Positions 46,035-54,877 are shown, numbered from the stretch's first letter. The stretch: DNA of 64,000 bases from Nitratireductor sp. XY-223 (GCF_004959855.1 NZ_SPNT01000004.1:372001-436000); one strand, 5' to 3'. The notes: generated by a model from the letters alone, not told the origin. Made by a program: numbers and translations.

Positions 46035-46735
46035 GCGTGACCATCGCCGTTCCCTCCAAGGGCCGCATGAAGGACGACGCCACCGCCGTTTTCGAGCGCG
46101 CCGGGCTGAAGATCGCATCGATCGGCAATGACCGCTCCTATCGCGGCGTCCTCAAGGACATGCCCGACGTCGAAGTGGCCTATCTGTCAGCCTCCGAGAT
46201 CGCCCGCGAGCTCGGCAATGGCGGTGTCGATCTCGGCATCACCGGCGAGGACCTGGTGCGCGAGGATCTCGGCGCCGCCGAGGAGCAGGTCGAGATCTGC
46301 GCCCGCCTCGGTTTCGGCAATGCCGACGTGGTGGTTGCCGTGCCGGAAGTCTGGCTCGACGTCGACACAATGGCCGATCTCGGCGATGTCGCCTCGCATT
46401 TCCGCTCCCGCCACGGCCGGCGTCTCAGGATCGCCACCAAGTACTGGCGCCTCACCCAGCAGTTCTTCTCCGCCCAGCACGGCATCCAGGTCTACCGCAT
46501 CGTCGAAAGCCTCGGCGCGACGGAGGGCGCGCCGGCATCCGGCCAGGCGGACATCATCGTCGACATCACCTCGACCGGTTCGACCCTCAAGGCCAACCAC
46601 CTGAAGGTCCTCTCCGACGGGGTTATCCTGAATTCGGAAGCCTGCCTGGTGCGGGCGAGATCCGGGGGCCGAAGCCCGGAAGACGAAGCGGCGCTCGCAA
46701 GAATCGTCGACAGTGTGCGCGGCGCGTTAGGCTGA
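46031..46735 (+). CDS. hisG: ATP phosphoribosyltransferase catalytic subunit, short form
   Basis: 234 residues, without the C-terminal regulatory domain of the long form. [20 protein letters not shown] opens it, [13 protein letters not shown] is the central conserved site, and PRPP binding is in [20 protein letters not shown]. It catalyses ATP + PRPP to phosphoribosyl-ATP, the first step of histidine synthesis, and needs HisZ. ATG 46031 overlaps the hisZ stop. Its last nine bases overlap the 3' end of convergent glcF. Confidence 0.95.
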   Translation: MSVTIAVPSKGRMKDDATAVFERAGLKIASIGNDRSYRGVLKDMPDVEVAYLSASEIARELGNGGVDLGITGEDLVREDLGAAEEQVEICARLGFGNADVVVAVPEVWLDVDTMADLGDVASHFRSRHGRRLRIATKYWRLTQQFFSAQHGIQVYRIVESLGATEGAPASGQADIIVDITSTGSTLKANHLKVLSDGVILNSEACLVRARSGGRSPEDEAALARIVDSVRGALG

Positions 46736-48031
46736 CAGCTCTTCCGGTTTCGGGCCGCCATGGGCCCAGTCCAGCAGCTTCACCGTGTGAACCACCGGCA
46801 GGCCGGTGCCCTGGCCGATCTGGGTGATGCAGCCGACATTGCCGGTGGCCACAAGATCGGCGCCGGTCGCCTCGATGTTGCGGACCTTGCGGTTGCGCAA
46901 CTCCCCCGCGATGTCGGACTGCATGATGTTGTAGGTGCCGGCCGAGCCACAGCAAAGATGTCCCTCGGCGGGCTCCGCCACCTCGAACCCGGCGGCACGC
47001 AGAAGGTCCTTCGGCTGGCAGGTGATCTTCTGGCCGTGCTGCATGGAGCAGGCCGAATGGTAGGCGACCTTGAGGCCGGGTGTGAGGACCGGTTCCGGCA
47101 AGTCGAGCGTCGCCAGATATTCCGTAACATCCTTGGCAAGCGCAGACACGGTTGCCGCCTTTTGTGCGTAGGCGGGATCGTCGCGCAGCATGTAGCCGTA
47201 GTCCTTGATCGTCGTGCCGCAGCCGGAGGCGGTGATGATGATAGCGTCGAGCCCGCCGTCGCCGAACTCGCGCATCCACACGTCGATGTTGCGGCGGGCG
47301 GCATCGAGCGCCTCCTCCTCGCGGCCCATATGGTGGACGAGCGATCCGCAGCAGCCCTCGCCCCGCGGCACCACCACCTCGATGCCGAGCCGGTTTAGAA
47401 GGCGCACCGCCGCCCGGTTGGTCTCGGGCTCCAGCACCGGCTGCGCGCAGCCGCCGAGAATGGCGACCCGCCCGGCCCTTTCTCCTTCCGGCGGGTGGCT
47501 GCCGAAGGCGATCCGGCTGGAGGCCGGCGCCAGTTTTCGGGGCGCAAGGTCGAGCATGGCGCCGACCGGCTTCAGACCGGGCAGCGCCTTGAAGAGCGGC
47601 GCCAGCGGCCTTGCGATCCGTGCCATGAAGACGGCCGCCCGGAAGCGCCCGGGAAAAGGCAGAACCAGGGCGAGAACGAACCGGTTCAGCCGGTTGAAAA
47701 AGGGCCTTTTATAGGTCTTTTCGATATGGGCGCGGGCGTGATCGACAAGATGCATGTAGTGGACGCCCGAGGGGCATGTGGTCATGCAGGCCAGGCACGA
47801 CAGGCAGCGGTCGATGTGCTTGACGATTTCGGCATCCGCCGGCCGGCCGTTCTCCAGCATGTCCTTGATGAGATAGATGCGCCCGCGCGGGCTGTCGAGC
47901 TCGTTGCCGAGCGTCACATAGGTCGGGCACGTCGCGGTGCAAAAGCCGCAATGGACGCATTTGCGCAAGATCTTTTCGGCTTCGGCAACGCTGCTGTCGG
48001 CAAGCTGTTCGGCCGAGAAATTCGTCTGCAT
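46727..48031 (-). CDS. glcF: Glycolate oxidase iron-sulfur subunit
   Basis: 434 residues. Two [4Fe-4S] clusters: C25-x2-C28-x2-C31-x3-C35 ([12 protein letters not shown]) and C76-x2-C79-x2-C82-x3-C86 ([12 protein letters not shown]). Two CCG domains follow ([13 protein letters not shown] and [11 protein letters not shown]). It passes electrons from GlcD/E flavins to the membrane quinone pool during glycolate oxidation to glyoxylate. Last gene of the operon, 19 bases after DUF4870; its end overlaps hisG by nine bases on the opposite strand. Confidence 0.95.
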   Translation of the reverse strand: MQTNFSAEQLADSSVAEAEKILRKCVHCGFCTATCPTYVTLGNELDSPRGRIYLIKDMLENGRPADAEIVKHIDRCLSCLACMTTCPSGVHYMHLVDHARAHIEKTYKRPFFNRLNRFVLALVLPFPGRFRAAVFMARIARPLAPLFKALPGLKPVGAMLDLAPRKLAPASSRIAFGSHPPEGERAGRVAILGGCAQPVLEPETNRAAVRLLNRLGIEVVVPRGEGCCGSLVHHMGREEEALDAARRNIDVWMREFGDGGLDAIIITASGCGTTIKDYGYMLRDDPAYAQKAATVSALAKDVTEYLATLDLPEPVLTPGLKVAYHSACSMQHGQKITCQPKDLLRAAGFEVAEPAEGHLCCGSAGTYNIMQSDIAGELRNRKVRNIEATGADLVATGNVGCITQIGQGTGLPVVHTVKLLDWAHGGPKPEELSA

Positions 48032-48050
48032 GCAATGCGTCCCTCTTCGG

Positions 48051-48431
48051 TCAGATGAGCCAGGTTTCCACGTTCTGGACCGGCTCCTTGCGTCCGGCCG
48101 CCTGCAGCCCCTTGAGACAGCGGATCACGAACCAGACCAGTACCGCGATCGCCAGCAGGAAACCGATGAAAACGAAGGCGGTCACGAAGCAGATGAACGA
48201 ATAGAGCAATCCCATCCAGAAGGTACGGATCGCGTAGGTGTAGTGGTTGTCGATCCAGTCTTCCGAATTGCCCCGGTTCATATAGGCCATGACCATGCCG
48301 ACGATCAGCGGCAGGAAGGCGGTGATCAGGCTGACGAGATAGAGGATATAGACAAGCTGCACGTTCTTCTGGCCCGGCTCGATCCAGCTCTGCGCCTCGG
48401 TCTGCAAGTCGTTCGGCTGTTGGTCGCTCAT
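48051..48431 (-). CDS. DUF4870-type small membrane protein inside the glc operon
   Basis: 126 residues from ATG 48431 behind a strong AGGAGGT. About three or four membrane helices: VQLVYILYLVSLITAFLPLI, then FWMGLLYSFICFVTAFVFIG. The loop MNRGNSEDWIDNHYTYAIRT and the RCLKGLQAAG turn fit the DUF4870 family, which resembles Tic20. It is read between glcE (40 bases) and glcF (19 bases). Whether it aids membrane docking of the oxidase or only shares the transcript is unknown. Confidence 0.82.
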   Translation of the reverse strand: MSDQQPNDLQTEAQSWIEPGQKNVQLVYILYLVSLITAFLPLIVGMVMAYMNRGNSEDWIDNHYTYAIRTFWMGLLYSFICFVTAFVFIGFLLAIAVLVWFVIRCLKGLQAAGRKEPVQNVETWLI

Positions 48432-48471
48432 GGATACACCTCCTGCGGTTGTGCGTTGCAAAAACACCCTA

Positions 48472-49698
48472 TCACAGGTCCGCGGCCAGACGACCGGGGT
48501 TGAGAATGAACTGTGGATCGAACTGTTCCTTGAGCCGGCGGTTGAGCGCCGCGAGGGCCGGATCGGCGGGTTCGAAGACTGGGACCTCGGCCCGCACCGC
48601 ATCGCCGGCGCGCACCAGGGTCGCGTGTCCGCCGCCGAGCGCCTTGATGCCTTTGCGGATCAGATCGGCCTCGGGATCGGCTTCCATGCGCAACCACAGC
48701 AGTCCGCCCTGCCAGTCGTAATAGGCATCGACGCCGGCCCTGAGGCGCAGGCCCGCGACAAGCTGGTGACCGGCGTCCGGCGCAACGGAGACGCGCCACA
48801 CGGCCCGTTCGGTTCCGTCGCAGAACGGCTTGACGTCGCGGATCTCGCGCCAGAGCGCCCGCGACATATCCTGATCGAGCGGGACAATGTCGCCGTAAGC
48901 GTCGAGCATGCGCGTAAGGTTGGCGGCCCGGTACTCCACCGATTGCGGAACGCCCTCGAGACGCAGTACCGTCGCTGGCCCGCCGGCAAGCGCGCCGTCG
49001 ACAAACCTGCCGCGCACGCTTTCCGGCAAGTGCGCCGCCGAGGAGGCCTCCGCGTTCGAGCCCATCGCCTCGGCCATCACATGTGCGGCGTCGGCATCGT
49101 TGAGCCCGCTGACGACGAGCGTCGTCTCGGTTCCGGCGCGCGGCAGCACCTTGAAGGTTACCTCCGAGAACACGGCGAGCGTGCCCCACGACCCGGAAAG
49201 GCCGCGCGACAGGTCATATCCGGTGACGTTCTTGACGACCCTTCCGCCCGACTTGATGACATCGCCCCGGCCGGTGACGGCGCGGATGCCGAGCACGTGG
49301 TCGCGCGCCGCGCCTGATTTCAGGCGGCGGGGGCCCGACAGGTTTGCGGAAAGCACCGCACCGAGCGTGCCGCGCTCGCGCTCGTTGCTGCCGAGCAGCG
49401 CGCGGTAATCCAGGGGCTCGAACTGCAGTTCCTGGCCGTTCTCGGCCAGCAAGGCCTCGATTTCGTCGAGGGCGGTGCCGGCCCGTGCCGTCAGAACGAG
49501 TTCCTCCGGCTCGTAGAGCGTGACGCCGGAGAGGGCTGACATGTCTATCCGGTGGGCCGCTTTGCACGGATTGCCGATCGTCCGCTTGGATCCGTGGCCA
49601 AGGATTTCCACCGGCGCCTCTTCGGATACCGCCCATGCCACCGCATCGCGCAGTTGGTCCTCGTTTTCCGGCCGGAATGTCTGGCTGGTGTCGGTCAT
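48472..49698 (-). CDS. glcE: Glycolate oxidase FAD-binding subunit
   Basis: 408 residues from ATG 49698; the longer open frame upstream runs through glcD out of frame and is rejected. The FAD_binding_4 region holds EILGHGSKRTIG near 37, then GTLGAVLSANLSGPRRLKSG, GRGDVIKSGGRVVKNVTGYD and the C-terminal NPGRLAADL. GlcE is a shortened GlcD relative and contributes a second flavin site to the GlcDEF complex. It starts 5 bases after the glcD stop. Confidence 0.93.
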   Translation of the reverse strand: MTDTSQTFRPENEDQLRDAVAWAVSEEAPVEILGHGSKRTIGNPCKAAHRIDMSALSGVTLYEPEELVLTARAGTALDEIEALLAENGQELQFEPLDYRALLGSNERERGTLGAVLSANLSGPRRLKSGAARDHVLGIRAVTGRGDVIKSGGRVVKNVTGYDLSRGLSGSWGTLAVFSEVTFKVLPRAGTETTLVVSGLNDADAAHVMAEAMGSNAEASSAAHLPESVRGRFVDGALAGGPATVLRLEGVPQSVEYRAANLTRMLDAYGDIVPLDQDMSRALWREIRDVKPFCDGTERAVWRVSVAPDAGHQLVAGLRLRAGVDAYYDWQGGLLWLRMEADPEADLIRKGIKALGGGHATLVRAGDAVRAEVPVFEPADPALAALNRRLKEQFDPQFILNPGRLAADL

Positions 49699-49703
49699 CG
49701 CCG

Positions 49704-51200
49704 TCAAAACCGCGGAATATCGGGAAAGGGCATCTGCCCGCGCGAGATATGCATGCGCCCCATTTCGGCGCAGCGGTGCAGCTCGGGGAACATCTTGCCG
49801 GGATTGAGCAGGTGCTGGCTGTCGAAGGCGCATTTGACGCGGATCTGCTGGTCGAGGTCCTGCTTGTTGAACATGGCCGGCATCAGGTCGCGCTTCTCCA
49901 CCCCGACGCCGTGTTCGCCGGTCAGCACGCCGCCGACCTCGACGCAAAGGCGCAGAATGTCGTTGCCGAATTCCTCGGCGCGCTCGAGCTCGCCCGGCCG
50001 GTTGGCGTCGTAGAGGATGAGCGGATGCAGGTTGCCGTCGCCGGCGTGGAAGACATTGGCCACCGCGAGCCCGTGCTTCTCGGACAGGGTCCGCATGCCG
50101 GCGAGCACCTCGGGCAGCTTCTTGCGCGGGATCGTGCCGTCCATGCAGTAGTAGTCCGGCGAAATGCGCCCGACCGCCGGAAAGGCCGCCTTGCGCCCGG
50201 CCCAGAAGGTCTGCCGCTCCTCCTCGCTGTTCGAGACACGCGACATGGTGGCGCCGTTGTCGCCGGCGATGCGCTGGACCTCCCTGATCAGGTGATCGAC
50301 CTCGGCCTCCGGGCCGTCCAGTTCGACGATCAGCAGCGCCTCGACGTCGAGCGGATAACCGGCATGGACGAAATCCTCGGCCGCCTTTATCGACAGCCGG
50401 TCCATCATCTCGATGCCGCCGGGGATGATGCCGGCGCCGATGATGTCGGCGACGCACTGGCCGGCCGCCTCGCTGGTCGGGAAGCCGACCAGCATGGCAC
50501 GGGCGGTCTCGGGTTTCTGCAGGATGCGCACGGTCACTTCGGTGACGACGCCGAGCAGGCCCTCCGATCCGGTCATCAGGCCGAGGATGTCATAGCCCGG
50601 ACTGTCCAGGTGACGCCCGCCTAGTCGGATGATCTCGCCGTCGATGAGGACCATCTCGATGCCGAGCACGTTGTTGGTCGTCAGCCCGTATTTCAGGCAA
50701 TGCACGCCGCCGGCATTCTCGGCGACATTGCCGCCGATCGAACAGGCGATCTGCGAAGACGGATCGGGGGCGTAGTAGAAACCGCGCCCGGACACCGCAT
50801 CGGTGATGCCGAGATTGGTCACGCCCGGCTGCACGACGGCGACGCGATTTTCGTAGTCGATGTCAAGCACCCTGTTGAAGCGGGACATGACGAGGAGCAC
50901 GGCGTCTTCCAACGGCAGCGCGCCGCCGGACAGCGACGTTCCGGAGCCGCGCGGCACGACGCGGATGCCGTTCTTGTGACAATATCGTAGGACACGCGAA
51001 ACTTCCCTGACGGTCTGCGGCAGCACCACCACCAGCGGGAGTTGGCGATAGGCCGTCAGCCCGTCCGTCTCGAAGGCGCGCATTTCATTTGTCGTATCCA
51101 CGACGCCTTCGCCGGCGACAATGTCGCGCAGATCGGCGACGATCGCGGCTCGACGCTTCAGAACCTTGCCGTCCGGATCGGGCATTTTCGGGGATGTCAT
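49704..51200 (-). CDS. glcD: Glycolate oxidase subunit GlcD (FAD-linked)
   Basis: 498 residues. PRGSGTSLSGGALP binds the FAD pyrophosphate, DPSSQIACSIGGNVAENAGG and HCLKYGLTTNNVLG continue the PCMH domain, and the C-terminal cap shows FHAGDGNLHPLI and GVLTGEHGVGVEKRD with catalytic His residues. It oxidises glycolate (or D-lactate-like 2-hydroxyacids) to the keto acid. First gene of glcD-glcE-DUF4870-glcF, divergent from a LysR gene across 135 bases that hold a T-N11-A palindrome. Confidence 0.95.
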   Translation of the reverse strand: MTSPKMPDPDGKVLKRRAAIVADLRDIVAGEGVVDTTNEMRAFETDGLTAYRQLPLVVVLPQTVREVSRVLRYCHKNGIRVVPRGSGTSLSGGALPLEDAVLLVMSRFNRVLDIDYENRVAVVQPGVTNLGITDAVSGRGFYYAPDPSSQIACSIGGNVAENAGGVHCLKYGLTTNNVLGIEMVLIDGEIIRLGGRHLDSPGYDILGLMTGSEGLLGVVTEVTVRILQKPETARAMLVGFPTSEAAGQCVADIIGAGIIPGGIEMMDRLSIKAAEDFVHAGYPLDVEALLIVELDGPEAEVDHLIREVQRIAGDNGATMSRVSNSEEERQTFWAGRKAAFPAVGRISPDYYCMDGTIPRKKLPEVLAGMRTLSEKHGLAVANVFHAGDGNLHPLILYDANRPGELERAEEFGNDILRLCVEVGGVLTGEHGVGVEKRDLMPAMFNKQDLDQQIRVKCAFDSQHLLNPGKMFPELHRCAEMGRMHISRGQMPFPDIPRF

Positions 51201-51228
51201 GACGTCCTCCCGGGATTTCGCCTACTAA

Positions 51229-51247
51229 TGGTCAATTTTTTTTACCA
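51229..51247. promoter_or_regulatory. LysR-type T-N11-A operator candidate in the glcD-lysR intergenic region
   Basis: TGGT-N11-ACCA is a perfect 4-bp-armed dyad with the T-N11-A spacing of LysR-type boxes, in an AT-rich patch 29 bases before glcD. The same TGGTCAAT half occurs near 57908-57915 before a GntR gene, so a FadR-like GntR is an alternative binder. Confidence 0.55.
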
Positions 51248-51335
51248 GTCAAGTTTTATTGCCGATTTCCGTTGCGGCAAATCGCGCATCGGGTCCATAA
51301 ATCGGCGCCGAAACAACAAAATGATACCCGAGGCC

Positions 51336-52232
51336 ATGACCAAATTCGACGATCTGGAAATCTTCGCGCAAGTCGTATCCGCCGGCAGCCTGTCGGCCGC
51401 CGGACGCGAACTCGGCCTGTCACCGGCAGTGGTATCGAAACGCCTGCGGCGTCTTGAAGAACGGATCGGCACACGGCTGATCCAGCGCACCACACGGCAG
51501 ATCTCGCTGACCGAGGCCGGCCAGGGCTACTACGAGCGCATTGTCGCGGTGCTTGCCGGCATCGAGGAGGCGGAGGCCTTCGTTTCCCGCCGCTCGCAGC
51601 AGGCCCGCGGCATACTCAAGGTCTCGGCGCCGACCTCCTTCGGGCGCATGCATATCGCACCGCATCTCAAGGCCTTCATGCGCGCCAATCCGGACCTTTC
51701 GGTCAACCTGGCGCTGACCGACCGGTTCGTCGATATTGTCGCCGACGGTTTCGATGTCGCGATCCGCATCGCCGAACTGTCCGATTCAAGCCTGGTAGCG
51801 CGGCGGCTGGCGCCGGTTCGGCGCATCCTGTGCGCGACGCCCGGATACGTCGCCGCCCACGGCATGCCGGAAAGCATCGAGGACCTCGACCGGCACATCT
51901 GCCTCGCGCCCCACAACAACGAGCCGTGGAAACTCGAGGGACCGGACGGATCGTTGATCTACCGCCCGAGCGGCCCGCTGCTGACCAATTCCAGCGAGGT
52001 GATCCGCGAATGCACCATCGCCGGCCTCGGCATCGCGCTGCGCTCGACCTGGGACATCGCGAAGGAGTTGAAGGACGGCCGGCTGGTGCGGGTGCTGCCC
52101 GCCTATCGCGGCTCGCGCAACGTCGCGGTCTATGCGGTCTATGCGAGCCGGCGCTTCCTGCCGACCAAGGTGCGGGTGTTCGTCGACTACATGTCGGAGC
52201 TGTTCGGACCCCGGCCCTACTGGGAAAAGTAG
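51336..52232 (+). CDS. LysR family transcriptional regulator, divergent from glcDEF
   Basis: 298 residues from ATG 51336 (MTKFDDLEIFAQVVSAGSLS); ATG 51321 is five codons upstream in frame. The winged helix (SAAGRELGLSPAVVSKRLRR, then EERIGTRLIQRTTRQISLTE) spans 1-65, followed by the periplasmic-binding-like effector domain from about 90 (LKVSAPTSFGRMHIAPHLKA). It belongs to the LTTR group with DsdC/AaeR-like effectors, exact ligand unknown. Its position suggests control of glycolate oxidation. Confidence 0.9.
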   Translation: MTKFDDLEIFAQVVSAGSLSAAGRELGLSPAVVSKRLRRLEERIGTRLIQRTTRQISLTEAGQGYYERIVAVLAGIEEAEAFVSRRSQQARGILKVSAPTSFGRMHIAPHLKAFMRANPDLSVNLALTDRFVDIVADGFDVAIRIAELSDSSLVARRLAPVRRILCATPGYVAAHGMPESIEDLDRHICLAPHNNEPWKLEGPDGSLIYRPSGPLLTNSSEVIRECTIAGLGIALRSTWDIAKELKDGRLVRVLPAYRGSRNVAVYAVYASRRFLPTKVRVFVDYMSELFGPRPYWEK

Positions 52233-52246
52233 GGCAGGTCTCCGTT

Positions 52247-52266
52247 GCAACCAGCGGCCCGGTTGC
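52247..52266. terminator. Weak hairpin between convergent lysR and cyclase genes
   Basis: GCAACC and GGTTGC pair around AGCGGCCC, with no T-run, in the 49-base gap between convergent stops (52232 and 52282). A possible termination aid only. Confidence 0.3.
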
Positions 52267-52281
52267 GATGGTCGGGCGGAA

Positions 52282-53247
52282 TCAATTCACGCGCTTCGTC
52301 AGTTCCACCTGGCCGGTGCAGTCCGGTTTCGTTCCGACGAAGCGCCCGTTCCCTGCGCTTCCCGACAAAACACCTGATTGGGTGTTCAGCGACTGGCCTT
52401 CCTTGGTAAATACTTCAATTGAAAAGGCCCCGTCAGCATCAACCGTTCCCCTTTTTGGCCGACGATGTGCCGGCTCGTCTATCACGCCGTTGGCGACATT
52501 TACCGAATAGCTGATGTCCTCATTCGTGCGGCAGCCGGTTCTGGAGTGCACGGATACGTCCCAGCGCCCGTCAAATCCGCCGGCCTGCGATGCGGTCTCC
52601 GCCCACGGCCACCAGATCCAGAGCGCGGCTAAAGCCAAGAGAGCAGCAACCGCAAGGCCGGCGAACGTCCGCAAATTGCCGACGGGCCGAGCCTTGGCGC
52701 TTTCCCGGTCCGCGCCGCTTTTGACGGTGACCTGTCCGCGGCCGATACGGTACGCGGACACCGGCTCGGGAATGTTCTTGACCGATTGGGGTCCAAGGTC
52801 GGAAAATTCAACGGACAGTTTGTTCTTGACCTGTTCGAACGTGCTGCCGGATATGCAAATTCCGCCGCGATCGGCGAGACCTTCGAGGCGAGCGGCAATA
52901 TTGACGCCGTCCCCGAACAGATCCTCGCCCTCGATCATGACATCCCCGACATTGATCCCTATGCGGAACCACATCTGGTCGTTTTCCTCCTGCTCGGCGT
53001 TGCGAACCGCCAGGTCTTCCTGGACCGAGATCGCGCATCGAACCGCCTCCACAGCGCTGGTGAATTCCGCGAGCACGGCATCGCCAGCAGTGTTGAATAT
53101 CCGTCCACCATGCTTGGAGATCATCTCTTCGAACACGCCCCGGTAGGTGCGCAGATTTCGGAGGGTCCGCTCCTCATCGGACGCCATGAGGCGGCTGTAT
53201 CCGACCACGTCAGCGGCAAGTATGGTCGTCAGTTTCCGGTTGTTCAC
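52282..53247 (-). CDS. Class III adenylate/guanylate cyclase with membrane anchor and small periplasmic domain
   Basis: 321 residues from GTG 53247, preceded by AGGTGG five bases upstream and followed at once by the conserved cyclase start RKLTTILAADVVGYSRLMAS. Metal aspartates are in ILAADVVGYS and NTAGDAVLAEF; the transition-state Asn and Arg are in GVNIAARLEGL. The usual adenine-specifying Lys position reads Asn-Thr, so ATP versus GTP is not certain. A membrane helix (FAGLAVAALLALAALWIWWP) at about 205-225 leads to a 95-residue C-terminal domain with two Cys, beta-rich (FDGRWDVSVHSRTGC ... GSAGNGRFVGTKPDCTGQVE). The orientation, catalytic domain inside and small domain outside, suggests signal sensing. 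Confidence 0.88.
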   Translation of the reverse strand: MNNRKLTTILAADVVGYSRLMASDEERTLRNLRTYRGVFEEMISKHGGRIFNTAGDAVLAEFTSAVEAVRCAISVQEDLAVRNAEQEENDQMWFRIGINVGDVMIEGEDLFGDGVNIAARLEGLADRGGICISGSTFEQVKNKLSVEFSDLGPQSVKNIPEPVSAYRIGRGQVTVKSGADRESAKARPVGNLRTFAGLAVAALLALAALWIWWPWAETASQAGGFDGRWDVSVHSRTGCRTNEDISYSVNVANGVIDEPAHRRPKRGTVDADGAFSIEVFTKEGQSLNTQSGVLSGSAGNGRFVGTKPDCTGQVELTKRVN

Positions 53248-53260
53248 AGGTGCCACCTGT
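53246..53260 (-). promoter_or_regulatory. 15-bp palindrome over the cyclase ribosome site and GTG start
   Basis: ACAGGTG-C-CACCTGT is a perfect palindrome that covers both the AGGTGG ribosome site and the GTG start of the cyclase gene. In RNA, ACAGG and CCTGT could pair around TGGCA and hide both. As DNA it could be an operator. The rest of 53261-53543 (296-base gap with the divergent hydrolase) shows nothing further. Confidence 0.4.
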
Positions 53261-53543
53261 TGGTTGCCACGACGATTGTCCAGACGTGGATGCTTGTCGC
53301 GTTCACAGCCCGGCACCGGTCGGGTGCTCCTTGCACGCATTTTCCGCGGGCGCGGCTTTATGCAATCCGTTCCCGGGAACCACTTCAACCGTCTACTATA
53401 GTCGTTTTGACAGGTGCAGTCTGCAACGGATGCACACAACCTGCGCGGCGAAATTCCAAACAGGCTGATATGCGCTTGTTGGAGGAACCTTCGCCGATCT
53501 GGCATAATGCAGCCTCGGGGTTAACTAAACGGGAGCATCCAAC

Positions 53544-54146
53544 ATGCGATATCCGTTGCTGTTCTTGTTGTCCGCCGCTCTCCTATGGTCGATGCCCACC
53601 CGGGCGGCAGACGCACCGCTTGTCATTCTTGTGCCGGGCGGGAAAGGCGCGCCGCAAAAGGCTGGATTTCTGATGCGGAACAAGGGCGCATTCGACCGCG
53701 CAGGCTTCAATACCTTGGTCAGCAGCACCGCGAAGGCAGCCGCGAAAGCGGCCAGATCCGCCAGCAATAGCGGGCAGAAGGTGTTCTTCGTCGGAATGAG
53801 CATAGGGGTGATCAAGTCGTCTGCCGCACTGGGAAACGGCGCTCCGGCCGACGGAGCCGTCTTCTTCTCCGGCAACTACCAGCGGGCGCGTTCCCTGCTC
53901 AAATCACCTGCGAACCTTCCACCGACCCTGCTGGTGCACCACCGGAACGACAAGTGCCCCGGAACAACGCCGGCGAATGTGGAGCCCTTCAGGCAATGGT
54001 CCAATGGCAGGGTTGAGAAGATCGTCTGGATCAAAAGCACCGGCAGCAGTCGGGCTCCGCCCTGTGGCGCCGTCGGAGCGCACGGGTTCTTCAGGAAAGA
54101 CCAGCAGCCAATCGCTGCCGCCATCGCATTCATAAGAGCGCACTGA
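53544..54146 (+). CDS. Small secreted alpha/beta-hydrolase-like protein
   Basis: 200 residues with a signal peptide (MRYPLLFLLSAALLWSMPTR, cleavage near RAADA). The remaining 178 residues look like a minimal alpha/beta hydrolase: VILVPGGKGAPQ as oxyanion strand/loop, GMSIG as nucleophile elbow (G-x-S-x-G), HHRNDKCPGTTP with an acid Asp, and GAHGFFRK with a terminal His. Two Cys (DKCPG and APPCGAVG) may form a disulfide in the periplasm. Substrate and partners are unknown. It is divergent from the cyclase and ends 8 bases before the convergent GNAT stop. Confidence 0.75.
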   Translation: MRYPLLFLLSAALLWSMPTRAADAPLVILVPGGKGAPQKAGFLMRNKGAFDRAGFNTLVSSTAKAAAKAARSASNSGQKVFFVGMSIGVIKSSAALGNGAPADGAVFFSGNYQRARSLLKSPANLPPTLLVHHRNDKCPGTTPANVEPFRQWSNGRVEKIVWIKSTGSSRAPPCGAVGAHGFFRKDQQPIAAAIAFIRAH

Positions 54147-54154
54147 TTTCGTTC

Positions 54155-54877
54155 TTATGGTGTGCGGTGCGCTTCGATCAACGCACCGAGGCTGCGGCGC
54201 TGCCGACCTTCCCCATCGAAGTTCCCAGGCTCAAGCCAGGCCGTGTAAGCCTTTTCAAGCGCCGGCCAGTCGCGGTCGAGGATCGAGAACCAGGCCGTGT
54301 CGCGGTTGCGGCCCTTGTAGACGATCGCCTGCGGAAAGAGCCCGTCATAGCGGAAACCAAGCCGCGCCGCGGCGCGCCGCGACGGTGCGTTCAGTGCGTC
54401 GCATTTCCATTCGTAGCGGCGATAGCCGAGGTCGCCCATCACGTGCCGCATCATCAGGAACATCGCCTCGGTCGCCGCGGGCGTGCGCTGCAGCAGCGGC
54501 GAATAGACGATACCGCCGACCTCGATGACCCCGTGCGCGGGCTGCAGGCGCAGATAACAGGCGATTCCCCGCGCCTCGCCGGTCGTGCGGTCGACAATGG
54601 CGAAATAAGGCTGGTTCTCGTCCCGGGCCGCTTCTTCGATCCAGCCGCGGAAGCGCGCGAAATCGTCAAACGGCCCCATGGGAACATAAGTCCAAAGCAC
54701 GCCCTCGGCGTCATGCCGATAGGCCTTGAAGAGCGTTTCGGCGTGCCGGTCCGCGTCCAGCGCCTCGACGCGGCAGAACCGGCCCTCCATCGTCTCGCGA
54801 CCCGGAAGCGCCCGCGGCGTCCAGTCCGGCACGTCTTCGCCGATCGGCTGTCCGTGTTCATTGATGCGCTGGCTCAT
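54155..54877 (-). CDS. GNAT family N-acetyltransferase (RimJ/RimL-like)
   Basis: 240 residues from ATG 54877; an ATG 11 codons earlier has no ribosome site. The fold is the RimJ/RimL group of GNATs: EGRFCRVEALDADRHAETLF at the start, GVIEVGGIVYSPLLQRTPAA as the beta-4 and acetyl-CoA loop, and KCDALNAPSRRAAARLGFRY at the V-shaped cofactor site. Members acetylate protein N-termini or small amines. The Arg-rich, Pro/Gly C-terminal extension is not conserved. It has no obvious operon partner. Confidence 0.88.
   Translation of the reverse strand: MSQRINEHGQPIGEDVPDWTPRALPGRETMEGRFCRVEALDADRHAETLFKAYRHDAEGVLWTYVPMGPFDDFARFRGWIEEAARDENQPYFAIVDRTTGEARGIACYLRLQPAHGVIEVGGIVYSPLLQRTPAATEAMFLMMRHVMGDLGYRRYEWKCDALNAPSRRAAARLGFRYDGLFPQAIVYKGRNRDTAWFSILDRDWPALEKAYTAWLEPGNFDGEGRQRRSLGALIEAHRTP

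Noticed and set aside
49699..50457. Longer start for glcE running back through glcD
   Set aside because: The extension is out of frame with glcD and has Arg-rich shadow composition; ATG 49698 gives the normal GlcE length.
53248..53505. Longer N-terminus for the class III cyclase
   Set aside because: The extra 86 residues are Cys/Arg-rich without conservation; the GTG at 53247 has a good ribosome site and meets the domain start.
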